From: an uncultured Nitrosomonadales bacterium
GTDB taxonomy: Bacteria > Pseudomonadota > Gammaproteobacteria > Burkholderiales > Gallionellaceae
Assembly (NCBI GenBank): GCA_903915035.1
Contig: CAIWRI010000045.1
Coordinates: 1 to 40,565, forward strand
Reading direction: 5' to 3'
DNA: 40,565 nucleotides
Under the pieces are notes generated by a model. The model did not search any database. It was not told the DNA's origin and worked only from the letters and a program-made list of their open reading frames with translations. Made by a program: the position numbers and the translations under genes. Positions 20,916 through 30,424 of this stretch are shown in pieces (positions within the stretch are counted from its first letter, which is position 1; each line of letters starts with the position of its first letter).

Positions 20916-21247
20916 TACAGGGCGTTGCGAAAAATCAGCTTATCGGGGATGGAAGGACTCAACACACAGCAGGCTTTGATTTGATGTGCGAAACCCGACC
21001 GTTGCGGCACGTAAGCTTGCAAATTGTTGCGCGCGGAGAAATCATGGCGTCACTCGTTATTCTTCAATCAGATTATCCCTTATCATATATCATCCATAGC
21101 CTGTCAGTCGATATAAATCGGCGTTCGAATTATCTGAAGTTAGACGCTGGCGAACATGGTCGCAATAGTATATCGCGGCCTCAAGCTAAAGGTTACCGGA
21201 ATAACCGGGGTAATCTGTCATGAACAACGCGCCTGCCTGGCGATAAT
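20916..21247. other. Spacer upstream of the diguanylate cyclase gene
   Basis: About 330 bp without a convincing gene. It should hold the minus-strand promoter of the cyclase, but I could not assign boxes. A plus-strand frame at 20981-21223 has no ribosome site and no recognisable protein. The right end leads into transposase-like remnants. Confidence 0.4.
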
Positions 21248-21345
21248 TGCGTGATTGGCATCCGGATAAAGCCGGTAAAAGTTCTGTTTTCAATGAATTC
21301 AGCGCGGTTTGTGGCTATAGCCGTGAGTACGCATCGCGTCTGCTA
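21248..21345 (+). pseudogene. Fragment of an integrase-type IS transposase
   Basis: Read on plus, the DNA encodes a piece like VFNEFSAVCGYSREYASRLL, which resembles the N-terminal helix-turn-helix region (EF-x3-GY-x-R-x-A-x-RLL) of DDE integrase-type transposases. Only about 30 codons are recognisable. It abuts the 3' end of the OprC fragment. No terminal inverted repeat or target duplication could be identified. It could be chance similarity, but the position at a broken gene end supports a real remnant. Confidence 0.5.
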
Positions 21346-21350
21346 TGCAT

Positions 21351-22335
21351 TCAAATCAGGGGCCGCCCCGTATAGATCGAACGCCCCATACCCGCAACCG
21401 CGACACCATAGGGAATACCATTCATACTCATGGTCATACCCTGACCGACATAAGCACCACCTAGTGGCAGCAAATAGCACTTGTCGAACAGATTGTCGAT
21501 ACCGAAGTCAATGCGGATTTTCTTGTTCAACTCATAACTGCTGCGCAGATTGAACAGACTGTAACCGCCGGTCTTGATCTCATTGCGTACCTGCGAGACC
21601 TCGGTTTTAGCCTCTACCAGTTGCAGTTCTGCGCTATTGCTCCAGCTACCCGTGCGTTGCTCCAGTGACAGCCTGGTATTGAGTGGCATGATGTTGTAGA
21701 GATTATCGCCGGTGGTCAGATTTTCACCCCGGGTATAACTCAACACGGCTTTCGCGGTAAGATCGCCATAGTTACCATATCGGCCCGGGTTATGGTACCC
21801 GGACAAATCAAAGCCGTATATCTGCGCCGATTGATTAACATACTGAAGATTTACAAATCCAGTTGTTGCTTTCGAATTAGCTGCCGTGTAGCAACTCGTA
21901 CCCACCGGACAGCGTTGAGCATCGATATAGTTAGAAACATAAGTGTCATAAGGTGTCAATGCCGCTTCCCATTTAGCCTGTGCTGTATCATGCCAGCTGG
22001 CGGTGGTGCTCAGGGTATGCGCGACTTCCGGTTTCAGGTTATTGTTACCGAGATAACCATTACCATCGCCCGCCAAATTATTCATCACCATCACCATCAT
22101 CATTGAATCGCCTGACCAGGTATACCACTGATCCAGATTGGCCGAGCGGCTTTTCTGCGCATAGCCGAACTCATAGGATTGCGTGCTGTCCGGCGTATAA
22201 CGGGATAAGGCAGTTAAATCCCAGTTCTGATCGGTGTGCGAGTGATCAAGCGCATTAAAAGCCGCTGCATCTGCTGTCTGGTTCATCATGTTATTTAGGG
22301 TCGGAACATTGTAACCATGTGCGTCACCCGCATCC
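21351..22335 (-). pseudogene. C-terminal fragment of a TonB-dependent copper receptor (OprC type)
   Basis: About 330 codons of an outer-membrane TonB-dependent receptor barrel remain; the signal peptide, plug domain and first half of the barrel are missing. Stretches such as GDGNGYLGNNNLKPEVAHTL, NIMPLNTRLSLEQRTGSW, NEIKTGGYSLFNLR, LLPLGGAYVGQGMT and GMGRSIYTG match what I know of OprC/copper receptors. A Met-rich loop (SGDSMMMVMVMNN), encoded by an ATG/CAT triplet run near 22080-22105, fits copper binding. The 5' side breaks into an IS1595-type transposase near 22330, and the last few residues (RPLI, no terminal Phe) look replaced at an insertion junction near 21360. It cannot make a working receptor. 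Confidence 0.8.
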
Positions 22336-22970
22336 GCTTTCCAGATGCTCCACAAGCTGCGCGCCGGTATGGTGCGTCCCGACTAGGACAGGACCGGCGG
22401 CAAGCCGGAAATCATTGTCGAAGCCGACGAAACCTGGATCGGCGGTCGCACGCGTGGCGTCCACGATATGGTGCTCGTGGCCTGCGCCGTCGAAGTCCTG
22501 CAGCGCAAGCGCACCAGCAATCTCAATAAGCGTAAGAACGGGCGTTACGCCGGACGCTTCCGCCTCTCTGTGGTACCGAACCGGAGTGCAACGTCGCTGG
22601 TCGGCTTTATTGAAAGCGCCGTGGCGCTACCATTATTACCGACGACTGGAGTAGCTATGCAACGCTCGGGAAACGCAGATACCTTCATACCGCCGTCGCG
22701 GAGCGCGGCGACATGGACGTCGCGGAAAACTTTTTGCCCATCATCCATCTCGTATTCTCCCATCTCAAGACCTGGCTGCGCGGCATACATCACGGTGTCA
22801 GCCCTCAACATCTGCAAGCCTATTTCGACGAATTCACCTTCCGTTTTAACCGGCGCTTCTACCCATTCAATGCCTTCCGATCTCTATTTGGCATCGCGAG
22901 CGATGTCACCGCTCCGACCTATGCTGAACTGTACTCCGCAAAATCACGAAACACTACATCGAGTAGGTGG
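22333..22970 (+). pseudogene. IS1595-family (ISXO2-like) transposase remnant
   Basis: The DNA encodes most of the DDE domain of an ISXO2-like transposase: FQMLHKLRAGMVRPD, then a TAG stop at 22384-22386, EADETWIGGRTRG (first catalytic Asp), GRYAGRFRLSVVPNRSA, then a frameshift near 22622, and in the next frame ATIITDDWSSYATLGKR (second Asp), HLVFSHLKTWLRGIHHG, QAYFDEFTFRFNRRFYPF and APTYAELYS. A further shift follows before the ancestral KHYIE end. The N-terminal zinc-finger part (about 90-100 residues) is absent, and terminal inverted repeats were not found. The element is dead. Confidence 0.88.
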
Positions 22971-22994
22971 GTATGACAACCGGATAAGCACGGT

Positions 22995-23692
22995 TTGAAC
23001 AAAATACAACTGCGCCCGCTTCTTGCCGCACTGAGCGACCTGATGATTGTCGCCGGTCTGGTTATTTGCAGTCTATCTTGAATCGGCTGAAAAAGTTTCG
23101 CGAATCACACAATATTATGAGAACTGGCAACTTGACGAGCTACCACTGGCTTTACTGGTACTGTCGGCGGGGCTTTCCTGGTTCGCCTTTCGCAGGACGC
23201 GTGAGGCACATCGTGAGGTAAAAGAACGAATTCATGCGCAAGACAGGATTACTGAACTGCTTAATCAAAATCGCGAGCTCTCTCATAGTCTGATATCGCT
23301 ACAGGAAAATGAACGTTGTTCCCTGGCACGTGATTTGCACGATGAATTCGGACAAGTTTGTACGGCAATACGCGTTTTCCTCGCGAAATTCCATCGAAAA
23401 TCACAGACCTTACTTCAATTGCTCTTTACCGGTTGGTTCAGGAAGCGCTCGCTAGCATATTACAACATGCCACCGCTACTCATGTCAGTATTTCAATCCA
23501 TACTACAGTCAATAGAATATTCAGGACGATGGCAGTGACGTGCTTATAGCAGATGAACCTAATTACGGCTTGTGTATTACTGCGCTGCGTGAGCGGGTTG
23601 AAGTCTTGCGGGGAAATATCCAATTCGTTAGCGAATCAGGAGGTGCTTCTCATCTTGCGGTGGTGTTACCGTTAGAAAATTTTTCATTATGA
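22995..23692 (+). pseudogene. Decayed NarL-type sensor histidine kinase
   Basis: Pieces of a membrane histidine kinase lie in order but in different frames. A first membrane segment (LLAALSDLMIVAGLVIC, from 22995) is followed by a shift near 23065. The next piece holds AVYLESAEKVSRITQYYENW, a helix (LPLALLVLSAGLSWFAF) and the HisKA_3 dimerisation site ENERCSLARDLHDEFGQ with the phospho-acceptor His. The middle is then missing, and the ATPase N-box (LYRLVQEALASILQHA, about 23410-23470) appears in another frame with its key Asn replaced by Ser. A final shift leads to the G-box part GLCITALRERVEVLRGN. The kinase stop still overlaps the regulator start by 4 bp, the trace of the old operon. Confidence 0.85.
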
Positions 23693-24180
23693 TTACTGTA
23701 CTTCTCATCGACGATCCCCCCATCATTCGAGTCGATTTTCAGCATATTCTTGAGCAAAATGGCGATATCAGCGTGATTGCTCAAGCCTGTGACGCTGAAA
23801 CTGGTTACGGAACTTTCGTGTCCCATGCACCGGATGTATGTGTTACCGATATCTCTATGCCAGGTGCTGCTGGCTTGGAATTCATGCGTAAAATTCTTGT
23901 TTGCAATTATCAGGCTAAAGTACTGATTTTCAGTATGCACGACTCCGAAACCCAGCGCGAATTTGAGATTTTCTGCCTTCTTGCTGAAGGAAGGTCCTTA
24001 ATTGATTGTAGTCATGTATTGAGTATTAGCCTGAAAACTGTCGGCAATAATCAGACGAAGATTAAAGAAAAACTGGATGTTTCAACCTTGGCTGCTCTCG
24101 TACATATGGCTGTACGGAACGGCGTAAAAATAAACCACGAAACTTTATCCTCTGAACAAAGTTCTATATTCGAGTTGTAA
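23689..24180 (+). CDS. NarL/FixJ-family response regulator with an internally deleted receiver (probable pseudogene)
   Basis: The protein is 163 aa; the family is usually about 210. Residues 1-86 are the first four-fifths of a receiver: acidic pair D8-D9 (LLIDDPP), phospho-acceptor D54 (CVTDISMPG) and the Ser of VLIFSMHDSE. The conserved Lys and the last alpha-beta-alpha of the receiver are missing, about 55 residues. The text jumps straight into the LuxR-type helix-turn-helix (TQREFEIFCLLAEGRS ... ISLKTVGNNQTKIKEKL), which is complete. An in-frame deletion is the simplest explanation. The start overlaps the dead kinase gene by 4 bp. Without a full receiver it is probably non-functional or phosphorylation-independent. 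Confidence 0.75.
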   Translation: MITVLLIDDPPIIRVDFQHILEQNGDISVIAQACDAETGYGTFVSHAPDVCVTDISMPGAAGLEFMRKILVCNYQAKVLIFSMHDSETQREFEIFCLLAEGRSLIDCSHVLSISLKTVGNNQTKIKEKLDVSTLAALVHMAVRNGVKINHETLSSEQSSIFEL

Positions 24181-24255
24181 TGTATCCTGAGAATCCAGAC
24201 GCATAAATCAACGACTGGTGAACCATTCCAAATTGATGGGACTTTTGTATGATTT

Positions 24256-26445
24256 TCAGAACTTGAATTTCGCAGTTACACGTAATTGCAACGGCTCACC
24301 GGGATGAACGGTGATGCCGGACGGTACGACTGGACTGGCGGGTGTCGCCTGATAATCCTGCGCATAGGCGATGTCAAAGTATTGGCGATTAAACAGATTG
24401 AGTATGTCCATTTGCACTGAAAAAGCAGGTGTAACTTCGCGCTGGATACGCAAATTTGTCATGATGGCCGAAGGTGCCATCAGACTACCATTCTGTGTGA
24501 GCGGGTAACCACCAATATACCGCGTTTCCACGCCACCCGACCATAAACCGCGATGTGCCGTAGCACTGAGCAAGGCGACCTTACTTGCTGCATTGGGAAT
24601 CAAATTCCCTGATTCTCTGTTGTCGTTCATTGTTGCATAACGCGCATGAGTCCAGGCCAGATTGGCATCCAAAGCTAACCAGGAATTGGCGAGAAAGTGA
24701 TTGTCCCATTCCAGGCCATAACGTTTGCTCGCACCATTGGCAGAGGTACTGCCTATGCCGGAATCAGCGCTATAAACCAATTCGGAATCGCTATTCAAAC
24801 TCCACAAGGCGAGCGAACTTTGTAATCCCGGAATGATCTCCGTGCGCAAACCCAGCTCTTTTCCCATGCTGCCAACCAGTGCTGGCACCGGGGATGCCGG
24901 AGTGCCTGTTGTGGCGTCGATTTTATCAATCACGCCGCGCGCATCGTTGCTGTGAAATCCATGGCCAAAATTGAAAAAATACTCAGTCTTGTACCAGGGG
25001 CCGAAGATCAGTGACAGTTTTGGAGAATGTTTGCTGCCGGAGGCATTACCGCTGTTTTGCGGAAGCGCCAGGGAATTCATGTTCATGCTGACGCCATCTT
25101 CTCGTACACCTGCTACGGTGCGTAGCCAGCTGCTCCAGGTGGTGATATTTTGCACGTAGATTCCGGCTGTCGTCAGATTCACCCGATCGTCACTTACCGT
25201 AGCAAAGGGGATACAATTTTGGGTGTTTAACAGACCAACATGAATCGCATCATTGCGAAGTTGCATCCCGAATTCCGTGATCGAATCGCGCCCGAACAGA
25301 TTGTGTGTCCAACCTTTTGCGATTTGTCCGCCAACAATATTGCGATTCTCCACTTGTTCAAACTGGTCACCGGTAGTCGGGCGTAATTCAAAATAAGTAA
25401 AATTCGACCACAGTTGCAGGCGATAGTGTTGCAGGTAGGTCGACGCCTTCATATAGCCCTGATCATCCTGGCTGTGCCATTCACCCGAGAGAATAGCGTG
25501 TCCGGTATTGCCGCCATCACTGGGATCTAGAGCGGAATAAAGTCCTAATTGTCCTGACTGTATCATTTGCAGTGGTACTTGATCAGTGGAATTCCAACTC
25601 GCATCGTAATATGTGCCGTCAACCGACCAGCCTTGAGCCGGAGTTCCATCGCTTAAACGCAACAGGCTATTTAATCTGTGTAAGTTCTCAGGCTGCGCCC
25701 ACGGACCGTTCTCTTCCAATAGATCCACTGCGCTGAGCAGCGTGGGGCCGTGACTGCCAAAAGCAGACATGTCTCCTGAACTTGCTTTGGAGCTTAGGTC
25801 AGCCAGATTGATTGAACCGGAAAGCAATGCGCGTCGGTATCCGAAAGCGCCGATGGTCAGGTCGGCCAGATTGCTATCGAGGCTATTACGATATTGAAAT
25901 TTTGCGGAGCCGGCTGAAGCGAAATCGCCATCTTCAGCGAAATAAGGGCCTTTGCCGTAATTAATGCGTTGCACGAGTTCAGGTATCAGGTAGTTTAGAT
26001 CGGAATACCCTTGCCCGTGTGCATTGGTGGGCATGTTGACGGGCACGCCATCGATAAAAGTGGCAAAGTCCGTGCCATGATCGAGATTGTATCCGCGCAG
26101 AAAATACTGATTGGCTTTGCCATCGCCTGAATGCTGCGTGACCACCATGCCGGGCACGGTATCCAGCGCATCCCCCGGTCTTAGCAGCGGCAGGTATTGT
26201 AAATCTTCGCTGCGAACGACGCCTTGCGAAGCGGCATCTGAACTGCCTACCGCATTATCGTAGAGCCTCGTAGCTTCGACCACCATCGTGGGCAGGGTAT
26301 TGATTTTTGGGGATGAAGCATCATCGAGCAAATTTGGCGTTTGTGCTGAAATAGTCTCAGCCGGGGAGGTTGCAGAATAAAGAATTAAAGGCAGGATGAT
26401 AACTGCGGCCTTAGATTTTACTGATAGTAGTGCCGCGAGTCTCAA
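24256..26445 (-). CDS. TonB-dependent outer-membrane receptor, substrate unknown
   Basis: The protein is 729 aa and appears intact. A signal peptide ends around A29 (YSATSPA). A TonB box-like stretch TMVVEA is at residues 53-58. The plug domain contains LRPGDALDTVPGMVV, QYFLRGYNLDHGTDFATFID and DLNYLIPELVQRINYGKG, and the 22-strand barrel ends in the outer-membrane sorting signal TAKFKF with terminal Phe. The start is TTG 26445: an in-frame stop lies just upstream and AAGGGA sits 7 nt before it, so no ATG competes. It is not the OprC type seen in the neighbouring fragment. The adjacent broken two-component genes may once have regulated it, but this is only position-based. It converges on the regulator gene. 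Confidence 0.9.
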   Translation of the reverse strand: MRLAALLSVKSKAAVIILPLILYSATSPAETISAQTPNLLDDASSPKINTLPTMVVEATRLYDNAVGSSDAASQGVVRSEDLQYLPLLRPGDALDTVPGMVVTQHSGDGKANQYFLRGYNLDHGTDFATFIDGVPVNMPTNAHGQGYSDLNYLIPELVQRINYGKGPYFAEDGDFASAGSAKFQYRNSLDSNLADLTIGAFGYRRALLSGSINLADLSSKASSGDMSAFGSHGPTLLSAVDLLEENGPWAQPENLHRLNSLLRLSDGTPAQGWSVDGTYYDASWNSTDQVPLQMIQSGQLGLYSALDPSDGGNTGHAILSGEWHSQDDQGYMKASTYLQHYRLQLWSNFTYFELRPTTGDQFEQVENRNIVGGQIAKGWTHNLFGRDSITEFGMQLRNDAIHVGLLNTQNCIPFATVSDDRVNLTTAGIYVQNITTWSSWLRTVAGVREDGVSMNMNSLALPQNSGNASGSKHSPKLSLIFGPWYKTEYFFNFGHGFHSNDARGVIDKIDATTGTPASPVPALVGSMGKELGLRTEIIPGLQSSLALWSLNSDSELVYSADSGIGSTSANGASKRYGLEWDNHFLANSWLALDANLAWTHARYATMNDNRESGNLIPNAASKVALLSATAHRGLWSGGVETRYIGGYPLTQNGSLMAPSAIMTNLRIQREVTPAFSVQMDILNLFNRQYFDIAYAQDYQATPASPVVPSGITVHPGEPLQLRVTAKFKF

Positions 26446-26631
26446 ACGTAATCCCTTTCATGATGTAACGCAGGCATTAAAGTTGGCAAGCGATGCGCAA
26501 TACGGCAAAAACAGGCGAAATAGGGCAACACAGGGGCAGGCTGCGTTGTATCCCGGCATTGGCAAGTCGACTGGCAAGATAAGCGGGCGCTATCGTCCCT
26601 GCTGCCAGTCCATCCACAAGCGTTATCAGGC

Positions 26632-26659
26632 AAAAAGGGCGGCAATTTCTTTACCGCCC
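26632..26659 (-). terminator. Rho-independent terminator of the pepA-holC-valS operon
   Basis: On the minus strand, 8 bp after the valS stop, a stem GGGCGGTAA / TTGCCGCCC (one mismatch) with a 5-nt loop is followed by five T. The position is right for operon end. Confidence 0.85.
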
Positions 26660-26667
26660 AGCGGGAA

Positions 26668-29541
26668 TCAGCTCAGTTTTGTCCGCTGTGCCTGTAGTTG
26701 CGCAAGCAAGGCAGCAAAATCACTCATGCGTTTCTTTTCCTGTTCCACAACGGCTTGTGGTGCCCTGTCCACAAAACTGCTATTACCCAGCTTGGCTTCG
26801 GTCTTGGCAACTTCGCCGCTGATGCGTGCAATCTCCTTATCCAGTCTTTCGCGCTCTGCCGGAACATCAATTTCGACTTTGAGCATCAGTTTGTAATTGC
26901 CTACAATCGCCACCGCAGCATCGTCTTCGGGCAGCTCAGATAGAATTTGCACTTCGGATAGTTTTCCCAGGCTGCTGATATAGGGAGCGAGTGCGGCAAG
27001 CGTTGTGGCATCTCCTGAAGCGATCAGCGGTACGCGGGCGGCAGGGGACAGATTCATCTCGCTGCGCAAACTGCGGCAGGCATTGACAATTTCCTGCAAC
27101 AGGGTGATTTCGGCTATGGCTGCCGGGTCGATTTTAGCAGTATCCGCTTTAGGATAGGCCTGCATCATGATGGATACCTCCTCATCCTCCTTTATCAAAA
27201 GGGGGGCGGGAGGGAATTTTCCTGCCAGAGGAGCGACCGATTGCCAAAGCTCTTCGGTGATGAACGGGATAATCGGATGCGCCATGCGCAGTATGGTCTC
27301 CAGCACGCGTACCAGCGTTCTGCGTGTCGCGCGTTGTTGTGCCTCTGTATCCTCGCTCCTCGCTCCTTGCTCTTCTGATCCTTGATCCTGCAGTTGGACT
27401 TTTGCCAGCTCCAGATACCAGTCGCAATAAGTGTTCCACACCAGTTCATACACACAGCGGGCGGCCATATCGAAACGGTAATCGGCAAAATGCTGCGCCA
27501 TGTCGGCTTCAGCCTGTTGCAACAGACTGATCATCCATTTGTCAGCGGCGGAATATTCCAAAGGCAGTGTTTCATCCAGTCCGGTGTCGAAACCATCGCA
27601 GTTCATCAGCACGAAACGCGTGGCGTTCCACAGCTTATTGCAGAAATTTCGATAGCCTTCGCAGCGCTGCATGTCGAACTTGATGTCACGCCCGGGGGAC
27701 GCTAATGAGGCGAAGGTAAAGCGCAGCGCATCGGTGCCGAATGCCTGAATACCTGCCGGAAACTCCTTGCGGGTACGTTTCTCAATCTGTTCTGCCTGCT
27801 TCGGATTCATCAGACCGGTGGTGCGTTTTTTCAATAAATCTTCCAGCGTGATGCCGTCGATCAGATCAATCGGGTCGAGCACGTTGCCCTTGGACTTGGA
27901 CATTTTCTGTCCTTCCGAATCGCGGATCAGGCCGTGCACATACACATCCTTGAACGGGATTTTTCCGGTGATGTGTTTTGTCATCATCACCATGCGCGCG
28001 ACCCAGAAGAAGATGATGTCAAAGCCTGTGACCAGCACAGTGGAGGGCAGGAATTGTTGTACGAACTCATTCTGCTCCTCAAAGGACTTCCCCTCCTGCC
28101 AGTCCAGCGTGGAGAAGGGCCACAGCGCGGAGGAGAACCAGGTATCCAGCACATCGTTGTCGCGGTCGAGTTGTCCTGCATAGCCCGCTTTGTCGGCCAG
28201 TATTCTTGCCTCTGCCTCACTGTGAGCGACGAACACTTCGCCATTCACGCCGTACCAGGCCGGAATCTGATGTCCCCACCACAACTGGCGGGAAATGCAC
28301 CAGTCCTGAATATTATTCAGCCACTGATTGTAGGTGTTCACCCAGTTTTCCGGATAGAACTTGATCTCGCCGGAAGCGACACATTCGAGTGCTTGCTCGG
28401 TGATGCTCATACCCTCAGGACCCGCCTTGCTCATTGCGACGAACCACTGGTCGGTGAGCATGGGTTCGATCACTACGCCGGTACGGTCGCCGCGCGGCAC
28501 TTTCAGTTTGTGCTTCTCAGCCTTGTCAAATACGCCTGCTGTTTCCAGATCGGCAATGATGACTTTGCGCGCGTCGAAGCGATCCAGATCGCGATACTTT
28601 TCAGGTGCCTGCTCATTGATTTTGCCATCCAGTGTCAGGATGCAAATCAGTGGCAGATTGTGTCGCTGACCTACCGCATAGTCGTTGAAATCGTGCGCAG
28701 GGGTAACTTTCACCACGCCTGTGCCGAATTCGCGATCGACATAGTCGTCGGCGATGACGGGGATTTCACGACAACACAGCGGAAGTGTCACCATCGTGCC
28801 GATCAGATGTTTATAGCGTTCATCTTCCGGATGCACCATGAGCGCGACGTCGCCCAACAGCGTTTCAGGCCGGGTGGTGGCGACAGTCAGGTGAGTCAAA
28901 CCGTGCAGCGTGTCGGGGGCTGCCAGCGGATAACGGATGTGATACATGAAGCCGTCTTCTTCTTCCTGCACCACTTCCAGATCAGACACGGCGGTATGCA
29001 GTTTCGGATCCCAGTTCACCAGACGTTTGCCGCGGTAAATCAGGCCTTCGTTGAAAAGCCGCACGAACGTATCGGTGACTGATTGTGACAGCCCTTCATC
29101 CATGGTGAAGCGCTCGCGCTGCCAGTCGGGTGAGGTGCCAAGACGGCGCATTTGGCGGGTGATGGTGTCACCGGAGAACTGTTTCCACTCCCATACTTTT
29201 TCGATGAACTTTTCGCGGCCCAGATCATGGCGCGATATACCTTGCGCATCGAGTTGGCGTTCCACGACGATTTGCGTGGCGATACCCGCATGATCGGTGC
29301 CCGGTTGCCACAGGGTGTTATCGCCGCGCATTCTATGATAGCGGGTCAGTGTGTCCATCAGGGTCTGGTTGAAACCGTGACCCATATGCAGCGTGCCGGT
29401 TACATTCGGTGGCGGCAATTGAATACAAAAAGAATCCGTCCTGGCAGAATCAGTGCCTGCGTTGAAATAACCGGATGCTTCCCATTTGGGATACCAGCGC
29501 GCTTCAATTTCTTTGGGTTCAAAACTTTTGGTGAGTTCCAT
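26668..29541 (-). CDS. valS: Valyl-tRNA synthetase, with two repeat-derived in-frame inserts
   Basis: ValRS charges tRNA-Val in the cytoplasm. The protein is 957 aa (E. coli 951). The class-I motifs are HMGH (52-55, in [14 protein letters not shown]) and KMSKS (546-550). The editing domain includes [12 protein letters not shown] and DHAGIATQ precedes it. The anticodon-binding part has [16 protein letters not shown], and the C-terminal coiled coil has [16 protein letters not shown]. Two stretches are foreign to the family: about residues 717-731 ([17 protein letters not shown] 27349-27391) and 773-787 ([16 protein letters not shown] 27181-27222), flanking a conserved helix. The start ATG 29541 matches the family ([16 protein letters not shown]). 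Neighbours pepA and holC are as in E. coli. Confidence 0.96.
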   Translation of the reverse strand: MELTKSFEPKEIEARWYPKWEASGYFNAGTDSARTDSFCIQLPPPNVTGTLHMGHGFNQTLMDTLTRYHRMRGDNTLWQPGTDHAGIATQIVVERQLDAQGISRHDLGREKFIEKVWEWKQFSGDTITRQMRRLGTSPDWQRERFTMDEGLSQSVTDTFVRLFNEGLIYRGKRLVNWDPKLHTAVSDLEVVQEEEDGFMYHIRYPLAAPDTLHGLTHLTVATTRPETLLGDVALMVHPEDERYKHLIGTMVTLPLCCREIPVIADDYVDREFGTGVVKVTPAHDFNDYAVGQRHNLPLICILTLDGKINEQAPEKYRDLDRFDARKVIIADLETAGVFDKAEKHKLKVPRGDRTGVVIEPMLTDQWFVAMSKAGPEGMSITEQALECVASGEIKFYPENWVNTYNQWLNNIQDWCISRQLWWGHQIPAWYGVNGEVFVAHSEAEARILADKAGYAGQLDRDNDVLDTWFSSALWPFSTLDWQEGKSFEEQNEFVQQFLPSTVLVTGFDIIFFWVARMVMMTKHITGKIPFKDVYVHGLIRDSEGQKMSKSKGNVLDPIDLIDGITLEDLLKKRTTGLMNPKQAEQIEKRTRKEFPAGIQAFGTDALRFTFASLASPGRDIKFDMQRCEGYRNFCNKLWNATRFVLMNCDGFDTGLDETLPLEYSAADKWMISLLQQAEADMAQHFADYRFDMAARCVYELVWNTYCDWYLELAKVQLQDQGSEEQGARSEDTEAQQRATRRTLVRVLETILRMAHPIIPFITEELWQSVAPLAGKFPPAPLLIKEDEEVSIMMQAYPKADTAKIDPAAIAEITLLQEIVNACRSLRSEMNLSPAARVPLIASGDATTLAALAPYISSLGKLSEVQILSELPEDDAAVAIVGNYKLMLKVEIDVPAERERLDKEIARISGEVAKTEAKLGNSSFVDRAPQAVVEQEKKRMSDFAALLAQLQAQRTKLS
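27181..27222. repeat. Repeat-like insert 2 in valS
   Basis: A 42-bp stretch containing CTCCTTTATCAAAAGGGGGG, followed by GCGGGAGGGAATTTT. It matches, from memory, a common dispersed repeat type built on TTTGATAAAGGGGG. Here it is in frame and is translated as PPAPLLIKE in the ValRS C-terminal region. Confidence 0.55.
27349..27391. repeat. Repeat-like insert 1 in valS
   Basis: A low-complexity stretch of CTCGCTC/CTTGCTC words followed by TGATCCTTGATCC. On the minus strand it is a purine-rich GGATCAAGGATCAGAAGAGC-type sequence, similar in layout to the spacer repeat at 17003-17046. It keeps the valS frame and adds about 14 residues. Confidence 0.55.
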
Positions 29542-29556
29542 GGTGCGCAAGCGGTA

Positions 29557-29582
29557 AGGCCTGTCCTGAGCGAGTCGAAGCC
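29557..29582. repeat. Dispersed repeat-like sequence before valS
   Basis: CTGTCCTGAGCGAGTCGAAG (29561-29580) lies 20 bp upstream of the valS start. From memory this is a widespread intergenic repeat word (CTTCGACTCGCTCAGGACAG on the other strand). It is followed by an imperfect inverted repeat at 29606-29646. Confidence 0.45.
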
Positions 29583-29605
29583 GCGGATTATACAGGCAGA
29601 GAGCT

Positions 29606-29646
29606 GGTAAGTTGTGAGTGGGATTCATCTCCACTTGCGACTTACC
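29606..29646. repeat. Imperfect inverted repeat between valS and the small gene
   Basis: GGTAAGTTGTGAGTGG (29606-29621) pairs with CCACTTGCGACTTACC (29631-29646) with three mismatches, mostly G-U compatible, around a 9-nt loop. It lacks a T-run. It may be another dispersed repeat or an mRNA-processing hairpin inside the operon. Confidence 0.5.
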
Positions 29647-29654
29647 CCTTACCA

Positions 29655-29984
29655 CTAACTATTTTCGTCTGGCTTATTCAGCGCTTCATGCAGCAATTGT
29701 GGCAGCTCTGCCTTGAATTGGCTGACAGCCATGTCAACTGCCAGTCGTTGCATGACTTCCAATTGTTGATTGAGTTTACTGGTAAAAACGGTTTCAAGGT
29801 GGACGGCCAGCTTGTCCAGCAGCAGATGCATTTCATCTGCATTCAACGTGCGGACAGTTTTAGTTTGGGCGGGCGGCTCGTCAGGTATGATTTCGAGGAG
29901 TACCGGCAACTCATCAAATCTTCGAGCAGGCGTATCCTCGACGACTTCAGTTAATAGCGGTAATTCCTGATTGTTATTCATCAT
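29655..29984 (-). CDS. Small conserved-looking protein between holC and valS, function unknown
   Basis: The protein is 109 aa and I cannot assign a function. The N-terminal half is acidic and Pro-rich with two similar LP-LLTEVVE / LPVLLEIIP segments. The C-terminal half (about 48-105) is a predicted amphipathic helix region ([20 protein letters not shown], then [12 protein letters not shown]). It starts 2 bp after the holC stop, so it is in the same operon and probably coupled. Similar short proteins at this position are, in my memory, common in beta-proteobacteria. A role near the polymerase chi subunit is only a guess. The second Met (29981) could also be the start. Confidence 0.8.
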   Translation of the reverse strand: MMNNNQELPLLTEVVEDTPARRFDELPVLLEIIPDEPPAQTKTVRTLNADEMHLLLDKLAVHLETVFTSKLNQQLEVMQRLAVDMAVSQFKAELPQLLHEALNKPDENS

Positions 29985-29986
29985 CG

Positions 29987-30406
29987 TTAATTGCTTAAAT
30001 CGAAGTGGCGCAGCTCATAGCCGCGATCACGATAAAATTTATAACGTTCACGACCGCGCCGGCTATCTGCTTCATCGCGGCCAACGATTTCAATCACCCG
30101 GTCAAAGCGGGAAAAAAAATCTACACATTCGTTATGCAGACTGATCAGCATATCGTGATGGACAAACTTTTCATCAGCCAGACTTAAAACAACGGGGCTG
30201 TTCGCCGCAGCTGCGTCGTCGCTGCGACAGTGGGGAATAAAGGCAGCGTCAGGATAATGCCACAACAACTTGTCCAGCGCCTCAAGGGTTGAGGCGTCGG
30301 GCAGGCTGATGACGATGTGCAGGCCGTGCTGCATGGCCTTATGACTCAACTGACAGGCGGTGCGCAGCTTGTCAGTGGAACCTGTATAAAAATCGACTCG
30401 GGTCAT
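29987..30406 (-). CDS. holC: DNA polymerase III chi subunit
   Basis: Chi links the clamp loader (through psi) to single-strand-binding protein at the replication fork. The protein is 139 aa (E. coli 147). It begins MTRVDFYTGSTDKLRTACQL, contains LHIVISLPDASTLEALDKLL WHYPDAAFIPH, the SSB-facing SPVVLSL and the C-terminal FSRFDRVIEIVGRDE with RERYKFYRDRGYELRHFDL. The order pepA-holC-valS is the same as in E. coli, with the extra small gene inserted. The 62-bp gap before it contains a repeat-like sequence at 30425-30451, and no strong ribosome site is seen. Confidence 0.95.
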   Translation of the reverse strand: MTRVDFYTGSTDKLRTACQLSHKAMQHGLHIVISLPDASTLEALDKLLWHYPDAAFIPHCRSDDAAAANSPVVLSLADEKFVHHDMLISLHNECVDFFSRFDRVIEIVGRDEADSRRGRERYKFYRDRGYELRHFDLSN

Positions 30407-30424
30407 GTTGTTTTACAATTTACC

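Noticed and set aside
20981..21223. 80-codon plus-strand frame before the integrase fragment
   Set aside because: No ribosome site, no motif, and skewed towards random composition.
22080..22106. Run of CAT triplets that would encode a His tract on plus
   Set aside because: It is the complement of the Met-rich loop of the OprC fragment on minus, which explains it.
27934..29082. 382-codon plus-strand frame antisense to valS
   Set aside because: Shadow frame of a GC-rich conserved gene; no start signal or protein family recognised.
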